Source: Verrucomicrobiales bacterium
GTDB lineage: Bacteria > Verrucomicrobiota > Verrucomicrobiia > Verrucomicrobiales > DEV007
Direction of reading: 5' to 3'
Assembly (NCBI GenBank): GCA_029213195.1
Contig: JARGNI010000002.1
Coordinates: 1 to 64,000, forward strand
DNA length: 64,000 nt
Positions 54,127-62,687 of the stretch are shown here, in pieces. The notes beneath the pieces are model-generated. The model searched no databases and had not been told where the DNA came from. It saw only the letters and a program-made list of their open reading frames with translations. The position numbers and the translations under genes are program-made. Within the stretch, counting starts at the first letter, position 1; every line of letters starts with the position of its first letter.

Positions 54127-56433
54127 ATGAGAAAATCCCTGTTTGCAGCGCTCCTTTCGCTGCCACTCTTGAGCCAGTCCGCGGAGGTCCTCGTGGAGGC
54201 CGAATCGTTCGACCATCCGGGAGGATGGAAACTCGACACCCAGTTCATCGACGTCATGGGGTCTCCCTATCTTCTCGCCCACGGGCTGGGGAATCCGGTC
54301 GAGGACGCCAAGACCACGGTTACCTTTCCGGAAGCGGGAGAATACACGGTGTGGGTACGAACCAAGAACTGGCTTCAAAAATTCGACGACAAGATCGATG
54401 CCTCGGCTGCCCCTGGTAGATTCCAGGTCTCGGTTGGCGTGCAGACCATCGATCATGAGTTTGGCAAGACCAGCGAAAGCTGGCACTGGGAAAAAGGCGG
54501 CGTGGTGAACGTGGAAAAGGGGGCGACCGACCTCAAGGTTTCGGACCTGACTGGATTCAATGGCCGATTCGACGCCATCCTCTTCTCGACCAATCCTGAT
54601 TTTACCCCCGACAACACCAGCGAGGCTTTTCCAAAGTGGCGTCGCGAAATGCTGGGAGTCTCCACCGAGACCGTCGATGAAGGCCCTTTCGACATCGTCT
54701 TTATTGGGGGCGGATACGCCGGGAGCTGCGGAGCTATCTCGGCAGCCCGTATGGGCTTGAAGGTTGCGCTGATCCAGAACCGTCCCGTCCTTGGAGGAAA
54801 CGGCTCCTCGGAAGTTCGAGTCTGGGCCAAGGGCAACACGCCTCCCGGACTCTATCCTGTAGGTGATATCGTTCGCGAGTTTTCCGACAGCGCCTCCAAA
54901 TCTCCGGGCTCCTACGAAGAGTTCGAGGATCAGAAGAAGTTCGACATCGCCACGGCTGAACAAAACCTTTCTCTTTTCCTCAATCATCACGCCTTCGACG
55001 TCGAGATGGAGTCCGAGACCGCGATCGAAGCTGTTCGCGCTTTCGACACCCGGACCGGAGAGATCCGCCGGTTCACCGCGAGAAACTTCTGCGACTCGAC
55101 GGGGCACGGCACGATCGGAAAAATGGCCGGTGCCGACTACGAGATGCTCGAAAAAGGCCGTATGGGCATGTCCAACATGTGGGCGTGGGAGAATGCCGAT
55201 GAGCCCCAGGGGTTTGAAAGCCTAGGTTGGGCTCTCCCCTTCGGAGAACGCGACTTCCCCTACCCCCGGAAGTTTCACGCCGAGTGGTTCTGGGAAAGCG
55301 GATATGACAAGCACCCTCTCCTCGACCTCGAGCAGATCCGCGACTGGAACAACCTCGTCGCCTTCAGCGCCTGGAGCGCGATCAAGAACAAGGGAGCCCA
55401 TGCCCGAAGCGATCCCGATGGCAAGGCTCATGAGAATGCCCGGCTGACCTGGATGGCCTACATTGGAGGTACTCGTGAAACGCTTCAACTTCTCGGAGAT
55501 GTCGTTCTCACCGAAGAAGACATCGTGTCCAAACGCCCGTTCCCCGATGGCTGCGTTCTGACGACCTGGTCGGTGGATTTGCACTATCCCCGTGAACAGT
55601 ATGCCAAGGTGGTCCCCGACAATCCCTTCATCGCCATTGCGGTGCACGGAAAGGGAGTCGACCGGAAGAAAGGCTACCCCATCCCGTATCGCTGCTTCTA
55701 CTCGCGAAACATCGAGAACCTCTTCATGGCAGGCCGCAATATCAGCGTCACCCATGAAGCCCTTGGAACCGTGCGAGTCATGAAGACGGGCGGCATGATG
55801 GGGGTCGTCGTTGGAAAAGCGGCCGCCGTGGCCTCCAAGAATGATGTGAGTCCCCGCGAGGTCTACTACCAGCATCTTGATGAACTGATCGAACTGTTGC
55901 GACTTCCCGGTAACGTCCGCAGGGAGAACCTTGAATCCGAGTTCGCCGTCGATGCCAGCCTCCCCGACTTGGGTGAACTCGAAATCGAGTGGATTCCCTT
56001 GAGTCAACTCAGCGGAATCGTCATCGACGAAGAGAAGGCGAAGAAGGACGGCGACTGGAAACACGGAACGGGTCTCAAGAACCATATCGAAAACGGCTAT
56101 CACTACATCGGTGCCGCGCCGAAAGGTTCCCCCTCTGTCGCCACCGCCACTTTCGAGTTCAATGTGCCCGAAGACGGTGAATACGAAGTTCGCATTGCTC
56201 ACCAGCCGCACGAAAATCGGTCCACGAAAACCCCCGTCACCGTGGTCGGTGCGGATCGTGAGGAATCCTTTTCGATCAACCAGCGGATCGCCCCGCCCCT
56301 GGCCAAAGGGTTTTTCGGCCTGGGCGTTTTCGAGTTCAAGACAGGAACCCCAGGAAAGGTGATCGTGAAGAATGAAGGAGCCGACGGCAACGTCCACATC
56401 GATGCCGTGCAGGTCCTCAAGGTGAAAGATTGA
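54127..56433 (+). CDS. Secreted FAD-dependent oxidoreductase with flanking CBM/golvesin-like domains
   Basis: A 768-residue exported protein (signal peptide about 1-20; start ATG at 54127). Residues about 22-175 form a beta-rich carbohydrate-binding-like domain (AEVLVEAESFDHPGGWKLDT, FPEAGEYTVWVRTKNWLQKF). The FAD domain begins near 190 with FDIVFIGGGYAGSCGAISAA and ALIQNRPVLGGNGSSEVRVW; later FAD-contact motifs are NFCDSTGHGTIGKMAGADYE and LFMAGRNISVTHEALGTVRV. The C-terminal part (about 620-768) resembles the golvesin/Xly CBD-like domain (FNVPEDGEYEVRIAHQPHEN, ending VHIDAVQVL). The substrate is probably a sugar polymer or its product; this is inference. Confidence 0.85.
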   Translation: MRKSLFAALLSLPLLSQSAEVLVEAESFDHPGGWKLDTQFIDVMGSPYLLAHGLGNPVEDAKTTVTFPEAGEYTVWVRTKNWLQKFDDKIDASAAPGRFQVSVGVQTIDHEFGKTSESWHWEKGGVVNVEKGATDLKVSDLTGFNGRFDAILFSTNPDFTPDNTSEAFPKWRREMLGVSTETVDEGPFDIVFIGGGYAGSCGAISAARMGLKVALIQNRPVLGGNGSSEVRVWAKGNTPPGLYPVGDIVREFSDSASKSPGSYEEFEDQKKFDIATAEQNLSLFLNHHAFDVEMESETAIEAVRAFDTRTGEIRRFTARNFCDSTGHGTIGKMAGADYEMLEKGRMGMSNMWAWENADEPQGFESLGWALPFGERDFPYPRKFHAEWFWESGYDKHPLLDLEQIRDWNNLVAFSAWSAIKNKGAHARSDPDGKAHENARLTWMAYIGGTRETLQLLGDVVLTEEDIVSKRPFPDGCVLTTWSVDLHYPREQYAKVVPDNPFIAIAVHGKGVDRKKGYPIPYRCFYSRNIENLFMAGRNISVTHEALGTVRVMKTGGMMGVVVGKAAAVASKNDVSPREVYYQHLDELIELLRLPGNVRRENLESEFAVDASLPDLGELEIEWIPLSQLSGIVIDEEKAKKDGDWKHGTGLKNHIENGYHYIGAAPKGSPSVATATFEFNVPEDGEYEVRIAHQPHENRSTKTPVTVVGADREESFSINQRIAPPLAKGFFGLGVFEFKTGTPGKVIVKNEGADGNVHIDAVQVLKVKD

Positions 56434-56498
56434 GATTCGATTTATCCTCACTGACCTTTCAAGAACCGCATCTTCCCGAGAGCCGCAATCCAGTTTCG

Positions 56499-56527
56499 CC
56501 TGATCCGGCATCCACGACCGGATCAGG
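56499..56527. terminator. Ten-base-pair inverted repeat after the FAD gene
   Basis: CCTGATCCGG (56499-56508) pairs with CCGGATCAGG (56518-56527) around a 9-base loop. It lies 66 bases after the FAD gene stop. There is no T-run, so it may be a terminator of a Rho-independent-poor genome or an operator for the regulator gene downstream. Confidence 0.45.
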
Positions 56528-56624
56528 TGGCGGAGTGCTGGAAGAATTGCGCCTATCCCCGCGCGAGAATATGGGCCTGAATTTGCCAGCGTCTGAAAAC
56601 GTCATTTCGCGCGTCCCTTTTTCA

Positions 56625-56645
56625 GGTCACCCTACTGGGGTCACC
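56625..56645 (+). promoter_or_regulatory. Direct repeats upstream of the PAS-AraC regulator
   Basis: GGTCACC occurs at 56625-56631 and 56639-56645, 14 bases centre to centre. A third related sequence, AACGTCA, occurs at 56598-56604 and 56650-56656. AraC-type proteins often bind direct repeats in their own promoters, so this is a candidate operator. Confidence 0.35.
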
Positions 56646-56706
56646 TAACAACGTCACGAAAACCGGTTTCTGCGTGGCTCCCTTGGGCCTATCGTTCGCC
56701 TACGAT

Positions 56707-57450
56707 ATGGCGGCAATCGCTCCGAAACTGAAGTCCGAATTTCTCTCCGAAATGTCCTCGGAGAGCCACTTCGAGGTGCTCTTCGATCATCTTCCCGGCG
56801 TTTCCTTTTTCGTGAAGAACCGAGCGTATCAGATTGTCTCCGCCAATCGCCGCTTCTGGGAACGTCTGACCTGCTCGTCGGAGCGGGAAGTCATCGGCAA
56901 AACCGACTTTGAACTCTTCCCGGACCGGCTCGCGGAGAAATTTCGCGAGGATGATGAGGAGGTCATCACCACGGGAAAGCCCAAGCTCAAGATCATCGAG
57001 CTGTTCTTCAATCGGCAGGGACTTCCCGACTGGTACTTCACGAACAAGTTCCCCGTCTTCGGAAAGGATGGTTCAATCATCGGCGTCATGGGAACCGTGC
57101 AGAGCTACACGGGTCGCAAGTCGGCTCTCACGCCTCATCTCGAGCTCGATCGTGCGGTGAACTATATCCGTGAGCACTTTCACGAATCGATCAACATGAC
57201 GGATCTGGCCCGTCGGACTGGTATGTCGGTGCGACAGTTCAATCGTCGTTTCCGGGAAGTCTTTGGGACCAACCCCCGCACTTTCCTGATCAAGACCCGG
57301 GTCCAGGCGGCGTGCGAGGATCTTCGATCCAGTGACAAGCCCATCGCTGAAATCGCGCTGGACTATGGGTTCTGCGATCAAAGTTCGTTTACCCAGCACT
57401 TCCGGACCCATATGGGAGAAACGCCCCTTCGCTATCGCAAGGGCACCTAG
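56707..57450 (+). CDS. PAS domain-containing AraC family transcription regulator
   Basis: A 247-residue regulator. An N-terminal PAS domain (about 18-135) is indicated by FEVLFDHLPGVSFFVKNRAY, DFELFPDRLAEKFREDDEEV and the ending VMGTVQSYTGRK. The C-terminal AraC domain (about 145-247) has two helix-turn-helix motifs: MTDLARRTGMSVRQFNRRFR and SDKPIAEIALDYGFCDQSSF, then TQHFRTHMGETPLRYRK. The PAS domain may sense a small ligand or redox state. A GTG 11 codons upstream (56674) is an alternative start. It sits just before a DUF1592-DUF1552 operon on the same strand, so it is a plausible activator of it. Confidence 0.9.
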   Translation: MAAIAPKLKSEFLSEMSSESHFEVLFDHLPGVSFFVKNRAYQIVSANRRFWERLTCSSEREVIGKTDFELFPDRLAEKFREDDEEVITTGKPKLKIIELFFNRQGLPDWYFTNKFPVFGKDGSIIGVMGTVQSYTGRKSALTPHLELDRAVNYIREHFHESINMTDLARRTGMSVRQFNRRFREVFGTNPRTFLIKTRVQAACEDLRSSDKPIAEIALDYGFCDQSSFTQHFRTHMGETPLRYRKGT

Positions 57451-57583
57451 ACGTTTCCCCCGACTTGCATTGAGACGTGATTCATCTTCTTCGAGGGAGA
57501 AAATCCTGACAAGAAACACCGCTTTCCTCCCCCAAATATCCCTTTTTCAGGGGACGATTTCGTGTCACGATCCTCCTCCTTTT

Positions 57584-57592
57584 TGGTATACT
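57584..57592 (+). promoter_or_regulatory. Extended -10 promoter candidate for the DUF1592-DUF1552 operon
   Basis: TGGTATACT contains TGn followed by TATACT, matching the extended -10 element at five of six -10 positions. No good -35 element lies 16-18 bases upstream, which fits a promoter that needs an activator. It is about 60 bases upstream of the operon's GTG start. Confidence 0.45.
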
Positions 57593-57652
57593 GTCCTTGT
57601 GGCAGGGTTCCCGCCCGACCATTCCGACATCCTCCTCGATTGTTGATCCGAC

Positions 57653-60085
57653 GTGAAACGTTTTGTTCATTTCCCCATCCTTTGCCTCGCATCCCTCCTT
57701 GGACAGGAGGCCCTCTCGGCGGCTCCCCAGTTCCCCTCGGAACCGGCGTCGATGTTTCTCGAAAAACACTGCTACGAGTGCCACGACGATCTGACCCAGA
57801 AAGGTGGCTTGGATCTCCTTTCCCTTCCGGTCGATCTTTCCGACGAGGCACCCCAGGCCAAGTGGGTTCGGATCTATGACCGGATCGCCAAGGGAGAAAT
57901 GCCCCCGAAAGAACAACCAAGCCCGACCGAGGGCGAGAAGCGGATTTTTCGCGCTGAGGTCGCTCCGTCCCTGGCTGCCGCCCACGAGGCCACCAAAGGT
58001 ACGGTCCTTCGCCGCCTCAACAAGCGCGAGTATCAGAATACTCTCTCGGACCTGCTTGGGGTGCGATTGGATGTTCTGGACGCTCTTCCCGATGACGGTC
58101 GTGCCGGAGAATTCGATACGGTCGGGGCCGCCCTCGGAATCTCCGAGAGCCAGATGCAGGAATACCTCCGCGCCGCGGAACAAGCTATCGATCTCGCGAT
58201 CGAGGATACCACCGAGGCTCCCGAGCCGGTTCAGATCGAGGCCTCCTACGCCACGGGCAGGGACAAGACCTTCATTGGAAAGGCGTGGCACCTTGCCGAG
58301 GACGGAGCCGTGGTCTTCTTTCGAGAGACGGGATACCCTGGCGGAAAGCTACGGGAAGCAAACACTCGCACTGCGGGAATCTATCGAGTGAAGGTGACGG
58401 GCTACGCCTACCAGTCGGAGGAGCCCGTCACGTTCCATGTCGGAGCCGAGTCCTATGCCCGGGGGAGCGAGAAACCCACCTTCGGTTATTTTTCCTTCCC
58501 TCCCGGTGATCCCACGACGATCGAGTTCACGACCTGGATCGATCGCAATTACATGATCTCGGTGACGCCCAAGGGGATCCACGATGTCGAGAATCTCATT
58601 CGGGAACATGGAGTGGAGAACTACAAGGGGCCCGGACTCGCGATTTCCAAGATCGAACTGGAAGGGCCTCTCATCGAGGAGTTTCCCAGTCGAGGGCACC
58701 AGCTCATCTTTTCCCGACTGGATCGGCGGGAAATCGAACCTGGCAATCCGCGAGACAAGGAGAAGAGCTGGTATAGCCCTCGTTTCGAAATCGTCTCTGA
58801 AAATCCTACCGAAGATGTGGTTCCCGTACTTCTCGATTTCGCTTCCGCCGCTTTTCGCAGGCCGGCGACGGAAGAAGACATCGCGCCCTACCTGATTCTT
58901 TTCCAGGAGGAGCTGACCAATGGCGAAACCTTCGAGCGAGCTTTGCGGACCAGCCTCACGGGAATCCTTTGCGCTCCTCCCTTTCTCTACCTGGTCGAGC
59001 CTGAGGGAGAACTTCCAGATTCGGCTCTGGCCTCTCGATTGTCCTATTTCCTCAACCGAACGGCACCCGATCCAGCCCTGAGAGAATCGGCCGCAAGGGG
59101 AGAACTCCGCAGAGACCCCGTGGCGCTGGTGAATCATGCGACTCGTCTCATGGAGAGTCCGCACTTCGACCGTTTCATCGAAGACTTCACAGATGCGTGG
59201 CTCGATCTTCGCAACATCGAATTCACCAACCCCGATGCAAAACTCTTTCCCGAGTTCGATCGCTATCTGCAGCATTCGATGGTCGAGGAAACCAGAGAGT
59301 ATTTCCGCGAAATCCTGACCCGGAATCTCGGTGTCGAGACCATCGTCAAATCGGACTTCAGCATGCTGAACGAACGTCTCGCCCGGCACTACGGGATCGA
59401 AGGCGTAGAATCGCCCCAGTTCGAAAAGGTAGTTTTGCCCGAGAACAGCCCGCGCGGAGGTTTCCTCGCCCAGGCCAGCGTGCACAAGGTCTCGGCCAAT
59501 GGAACGAACACCTCTCCTGTGCTTCGCGGAGTCTGGATCAATGAAAGGATCCTCGGCCGGCACCCCGCCCCACCACCTCCGGGAATTCCGGGAGTGGAGC
59601 CGGACATCCGAGGGGCCGACACACTGCGGGAATTGCTGGAAAAGCATCGGGACTCGGAGAGCTGTCAGTCCTGTCATGAGATGATCGATCCACCCGGTTT
59701 CGCCCTCGAGAGCTTCAGTCCAGTGGGCACGTGGAGAGAGACCTTCCGCTCACTCAACAATGAACAACCTCGCCCCGAGGAAAAACACGTCGAAGGCCGC
59801 CGCATCAACTACCGCATCGGCCCTCCGGTGGACGACGGTGGGGTTCTGCCCGATGGTACTCCATTTTCCGGATTTCGTGAATATCGTGACTTGATCGCTC
59901 AGGATCAACGACAACTGGCGAAAGCCTTTGTCGAGAAACTTCTCGTTTTCGGAACCGGTCGAGAAATGGGATTCTCCGATCGTCCCGAAATCAATCGTAT
60001 CGTCGACAAGAGCGCAGACTCCGGGTATCGCCTCCGTGATCTCCTGGAGGGTGCGGTCGCCAGCCAGATTTTTCGTCAAAAATAG
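57653..60085 (+). CDS. DUF1592 family cytochrome-like protein (DUF1587/1595/1592/1588/1585)
   Basis: An 810-residue paralogue of the protein at 14650-17040. It starts with GTG at 57653 and a signal peptide (residues 1-23), followed by CYECH near residue 40 and YDRIAKGEMPPKEQ near 80. DUF1587 is marked by LRRLNKREYQNTLSDLLGV, DUF1592 by SRLSYFLNRTAPDPALRES, DUF1588 by SANGTNTSPVLRGVWINERI and a PAPPPPGIPGV stretch, and the second haem-type motif is CQSCH near 672. DUF1585 ends the protein (LLVFGTGREMGFSDRPEINR). It is the first gene of an operon with the DUF1552 gene 19 bases downstream. Confidence 0.93.
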   Translation: MKRFVHFPILCLASLLGQEALSAAPQFPSEPASMFLEKHCYECHDDLTQKGGLDLLSLPVDLSDEAPQAKWVRIYDRIAKGEMPPKEQPSPTEGEKRIFRAEVAPSLAAAHEATKGTVLRRLNKREYQNTLSDLLGVRLDVLDALPDDGRAGEFDTVGAALGISESQMQEYLRAAEQAIDLAIEDTTEAPEPVQIEASYATGRDKTFIGKAWHLAEDGAVVFFRETGYPGGKLREANTRTAGIYRVKVTGYAYQSEEPVTFHVGAESYARGSEKPTFGYFSFPPGDPTTIEFTTWIDRNYMISVTPKGIHDVENLIREHGVENYKGPGLAISKIELEGPLIEEFPSRGHQLIFSRLDRREIEPGNPRDKEKSWYSPRFEIVSENPTEDVVPVLLDFASAAFRRPATEEDIAPYLILFQEELTNGETFERALRTSLTGILCAPPFLYLVEPEGELPDSALASRLSYFLNRTAPDPALRESAARGELRRDPVALVNHATRLMESPHFDRFIEDFTDAWLDLRNIEFTNPDAKLFPEFDRYLQHSMVEETREYFREILTRNLGVETIVKSDFSMLNERLARHYGIEGVESPQFEKVVLPENSPRGGFLAQASVHKVSANGTNTSPVLRGVWINERILGRHPAPPPPGIPGVEPDIRGADTLRELLEKHRDSESCQSCHEMIDPPGFALESFSPVGTWRETFRSLNNEQPRPEEKHVEGRRINYRIGPPVDDGGVLPDGTPFSGFREYRDLIAQDQRQLAKAFVEKLLVFGTGREMGFSDRPEINRIVDKSADSGYRLRDLLEGAVASQIFRQK

Positions 60086-60104
60086 CCATCGCCCTCCCTC
60101 CGCC

Positions 60105-61403
60105 ATGAACACTCCTCATCTTGCCTTTGGAAAAGCGCTCAACCGCCGTCATTTTCTCACTGGAACGGGAAGCGCACTCCTCGGCCTTCCCCTCCTCGAT
60201 GCGATGCGGCCTGCCTTCTCGCAGGATACGGTTTCCCACTCGCCCCACCGCTTCATCGCGATGTGCGCGACGCTTGGATTTCATGGTCCGAATCTCTTTC
60301 CCGCCATGCCTGGCAGAGATTACGAACTGACTCCCTATCTCTCGAAACTGAAAGATCATCGTGACGATTTCACCCTCTTCTCCGGGCTCTGCCACCCCAA
60401 TCAACAAGGGAACAATGGCCACGCTTCCGAAATGACCTGGCTGACCTCAGCGCAGCGCCCCGGGCTGGCCGGATTTCGAAACACGATCTCCCTCGACCAG
60501 CAAATCGCCAGGGCCGTCGGCACGCAGACCCGCTATCCCTATCTCGCTCTTTCGACGAGTGACCGATCTCTTTCCTGGACCGCCAACGGGGTCCCCATTC
60601 CTGCGGAGAGTTCCCCGGAAAAGCTTTTCACGGCCCTCTTTGTGGAAGGAACCCCAGAGCAGATCGAGGACCAGATGAAGGAAGTCCGACGAGGACGCAG
60701 TATTCTCGACACGGTCATGGGAGATGCCCGGAGATTGGAGAAAAAGGTGGGACATCGCGACCGGGATAAACTCGAAGAGTATCTCACCTCGGTACGCGAT
60801 CTCGAATTTCGTCTCCAGGTTTCGGAGGATTGGATCCAGAGACCAAAGCCGAAAGTGGAGGCCGAGCCCCCTCAAGACATCACCGACAAGCTCAACGCAA
60901 TCGGTCGTCAGCGTCTCATGAACGACATGATCGTCCTCGCCTTGCAGACCGACTCCACCCGCACGATCACTTTTCAACTGAGTGGCATGAATGCCGTCCC
61001 GACTCTACCCGGAGTGAACACCGACTGGCACAACCTTTCTCATCACGGCAAGGAGGAGGAGAAGATCAAGGAACTCTCCATCATCGAAGAAGCCGAGTTC
61101 GAAGCCTTTGCCGAGTTGCTCGGGAAGCTCAAAGCGATCGAGGAGAACGGGAAATCTCTGCTCGATCACACCTCGATTCTCTATGGATCGAACCTCGGCA
61201 ATGCCAGCAGTCACAACTGGAGGAACCTCCCGATCCTCGTGGCCGGGGGCCGCTATCGGCACGGCAGCTACGTGGCGCACGATGCCGAAGACAACACTCC
61301 TCTCGCCAATCTCTTCGTCACCTTTGCCCAACGGATGGGTCTGGAAACCGACCATTTTGGAAGCAGCACGAGCGCGGGGATCAGCGGTCTCGAATTGGGA
61401 TAG
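60105..61403 (+). CDS. DUF1552 family protein, Tat-exported
   Basis: A 432-residue DUF1552 protein and paralogue of the one at 13307-14635. The twin-arginine signal is NRRHFLTGTGSALLGLPLLD near residue 14. Family landmarks are MCATLGFHGPNLFPAM near 50, FSGLCHPNQQGNNGHASEMT near 88, TTFQLSGMNAVPTLPGVN-type sequence near 290 and ILYGSNLGNASSHNWRNLP near 360. The start ATG at 60105 was chosen because it directly precedes the Tat signal; the open frame continues upstream inside the DUF1592 gene. It is convergent with the leucine-rich-repeat gene. Confidence 0.92.
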   Translation: MNTPHLAFGKALNRRHFLTGTGSALLGLPLLDAMRPAFSQDTVSHSPHRFIAMCATLGFHGPNLFPAMPGRDYELTPYLSKLKDHRDDFTLFSGLCHPNQQGNNGHASEMTWLTSAQRPGLAGFRNTISLDQQIARAVGTQTRYPYLALSTSDRSLSWTANGVPIPAESSPEKLFTALFVEGTPEQIEDQMKEVRRGRSILDTVMGDARRLEKKVGHRDRDKLEEYLTSVRDLEFRLQVSEDWIQRPKPKVEAEPPQDITDKLNAIGRQRLMNDMIVLALQTDSTRTITFQLSGMNAVPTLPGVNTDWHNLSHHGKEEEKIKELSIIEEAEFEAFAELLGKLKAIEENGKSLLDHTSILYGSNLGNASSHNWRNLPILVAGGRYRHGSYVAHDAEDNTPLANLFVTFAQRMGLETDHFGSSTSAGISGLELG

Positions 61404-61427
61404 AAATCCGCTCCGCCTTTTCCCTCA

Positions 61428-62642
61428 TCAGTCTGCGAGTTCAAAGTCGAAGAAGAGCTCCTTGTTCGCGGGCTTCAACTCCTCCACGGAAGCCGGGACG
61501 ACACCGGACCCGCCCAGCGCAACGATGACCAGCTTGGGAAGATTCTCGACAAAATCGATCTCGGTCACCTGCCGACACTTCACAAAACTGAGCTGAAGAA
61601 GACTCCTCAATTCCGCGACGGCGGTCACATCGTGAAGATTCTCACAACCGGAAAGATCGAGTTGCTCGATCCCTCCCGCAACTTCAATCCCCGCGAGGGA
61701 CTCGAGCTTGGGGCAGTGAGTAAAACCTGCATACTGATTGATCGAGGGAGGAATCCCCTTCAGAGAGTAAAGATTGGGACAGGCTTCGAGATGGATTTCA
61801 TTGAGAGACTCCATTTCTGAAAAAGGCTCCAGGGTCTCGATGGCATCCTGCCCCCCCATCCGCAGGACTCGCAGGGTGGGCAGCGCTCCAATCCCGGAGA
61901 AATCGGTCAGGTCAACATTCCGGATGTCGAGAACGACGAGGGAGCTCAGCTTCTCCACCCCGGATAGGTGGATGAGCCCCGTGGCATTGCTGACATCGAG
62001 ATCGGTCAACTGGCTCAAGCCGTCCAGCCCAACGATCTCCTTCAAACCGGCACACCCGTCGAGATAGAGCTGCTGCAGCCCCGTAGCCGAGGAAAGATCG
62101 AGGGCGGTCAGCTTTCGACAACGGCTGAGATAGAGATTCTCGATCGATGGCAGCGTGGAGATATCGAGAGCCGCGACTTGCGAGCACCCACTGAGGTCGA
62201 GCGTTTTCAACTCCGGAAGGCCTTCGATCGCGGAGACATCCTCGAGCGCAGTGCTCTCGGTAAAGACAAGGTCGGCAAGCTTCGGATGAAACCCCACCCC
62301 TTCCGCGGAAACGAGCTTGGGGCAATCAATTGCAATCAAGGTATCGATCGTCAGGAGACTCCCCGCTCCCTGCAACGAAACGAGATTCGGCGCGCCAGTC
62401 AAATCGAGCGTGGTGGGCTTCCCCACCCGGTTGAGCAGCTCCGCCAGTTCAACAAGATCCGTAAGTCTCTCGTGCGAACACCCCACGAAGAATTCGTCCT
62501 CGAACTCGCTGATATCCGCGGCAAAGTCCGTTTTGAGACGCTCGAGGGCATCGGCGCGTTGTTGCTTCTTCCACGCCAGGAGAATCCCTACCACGACGAC
62601 AATGGCGAAGACAAATACAAGGACGCGGGCAAAAGGCTTCAT
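61428..62642 (-). CDS. Membrane-anchored leucine-rich-repeat protein
   Basis: A 404-residue protein with an N-terminal membrane helix (about 6-23) and a periplasmic or cytoplasmic repeat domain. From about residue 75 the sequence is a row of leucine-rich repeats of about 20-23 residues (LKTLDLSGCSQVAALDIS, IENLYLSRCRKLTALDLS, LQQLYLDGCAGLKEIVGLD, LTDLDVSNATGLIHLSGVE). They form a curved binding surface, usually for protein partners. The partner is unknown. It lies 45 bases after moxR on the same strand and might be cotranscribed with it. Confidence 0.85.
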   Translation of the reverse strand: MKPFARVLVFVFAIVVVVGILLAWKKQQRADALERLKTDFAADISEFEDEFFVGCSHERLTDLVELAELLNRVGKPTTLDLTGAPNLVSLQGAGSLLTIDTLIAIDCPKLVSAEGVGFHPKLADLVFTESTALEDVSAIEGLPELKTLDLSGCSQVAALDISTLPSIENLYLSRCRKLTALDLSSATGLQQLYLDGCAGLKEIVGLDGLSQLTDLDVSNATGLIHLSGVEKLSSLVVLDIRNVDLTDFSGIGALPTLRVLRMGGQDAIETLEPFSEMESLNEIHLEACPNLYSLKGIPPSINQYAGFTHCPKLESLAGIEVAGGIEQLDLSGCENLHDVTAVAELRSLLQLSFVKCRQVTEIDFVENLPKLVIVALGGSGVVPASVEELKPANKELFFDFELAD

Positions 62643-62687
62643 GAACTTCTCTCTCTCAATTCCCCGTCTTTCGATTTTTTCCGCGCG

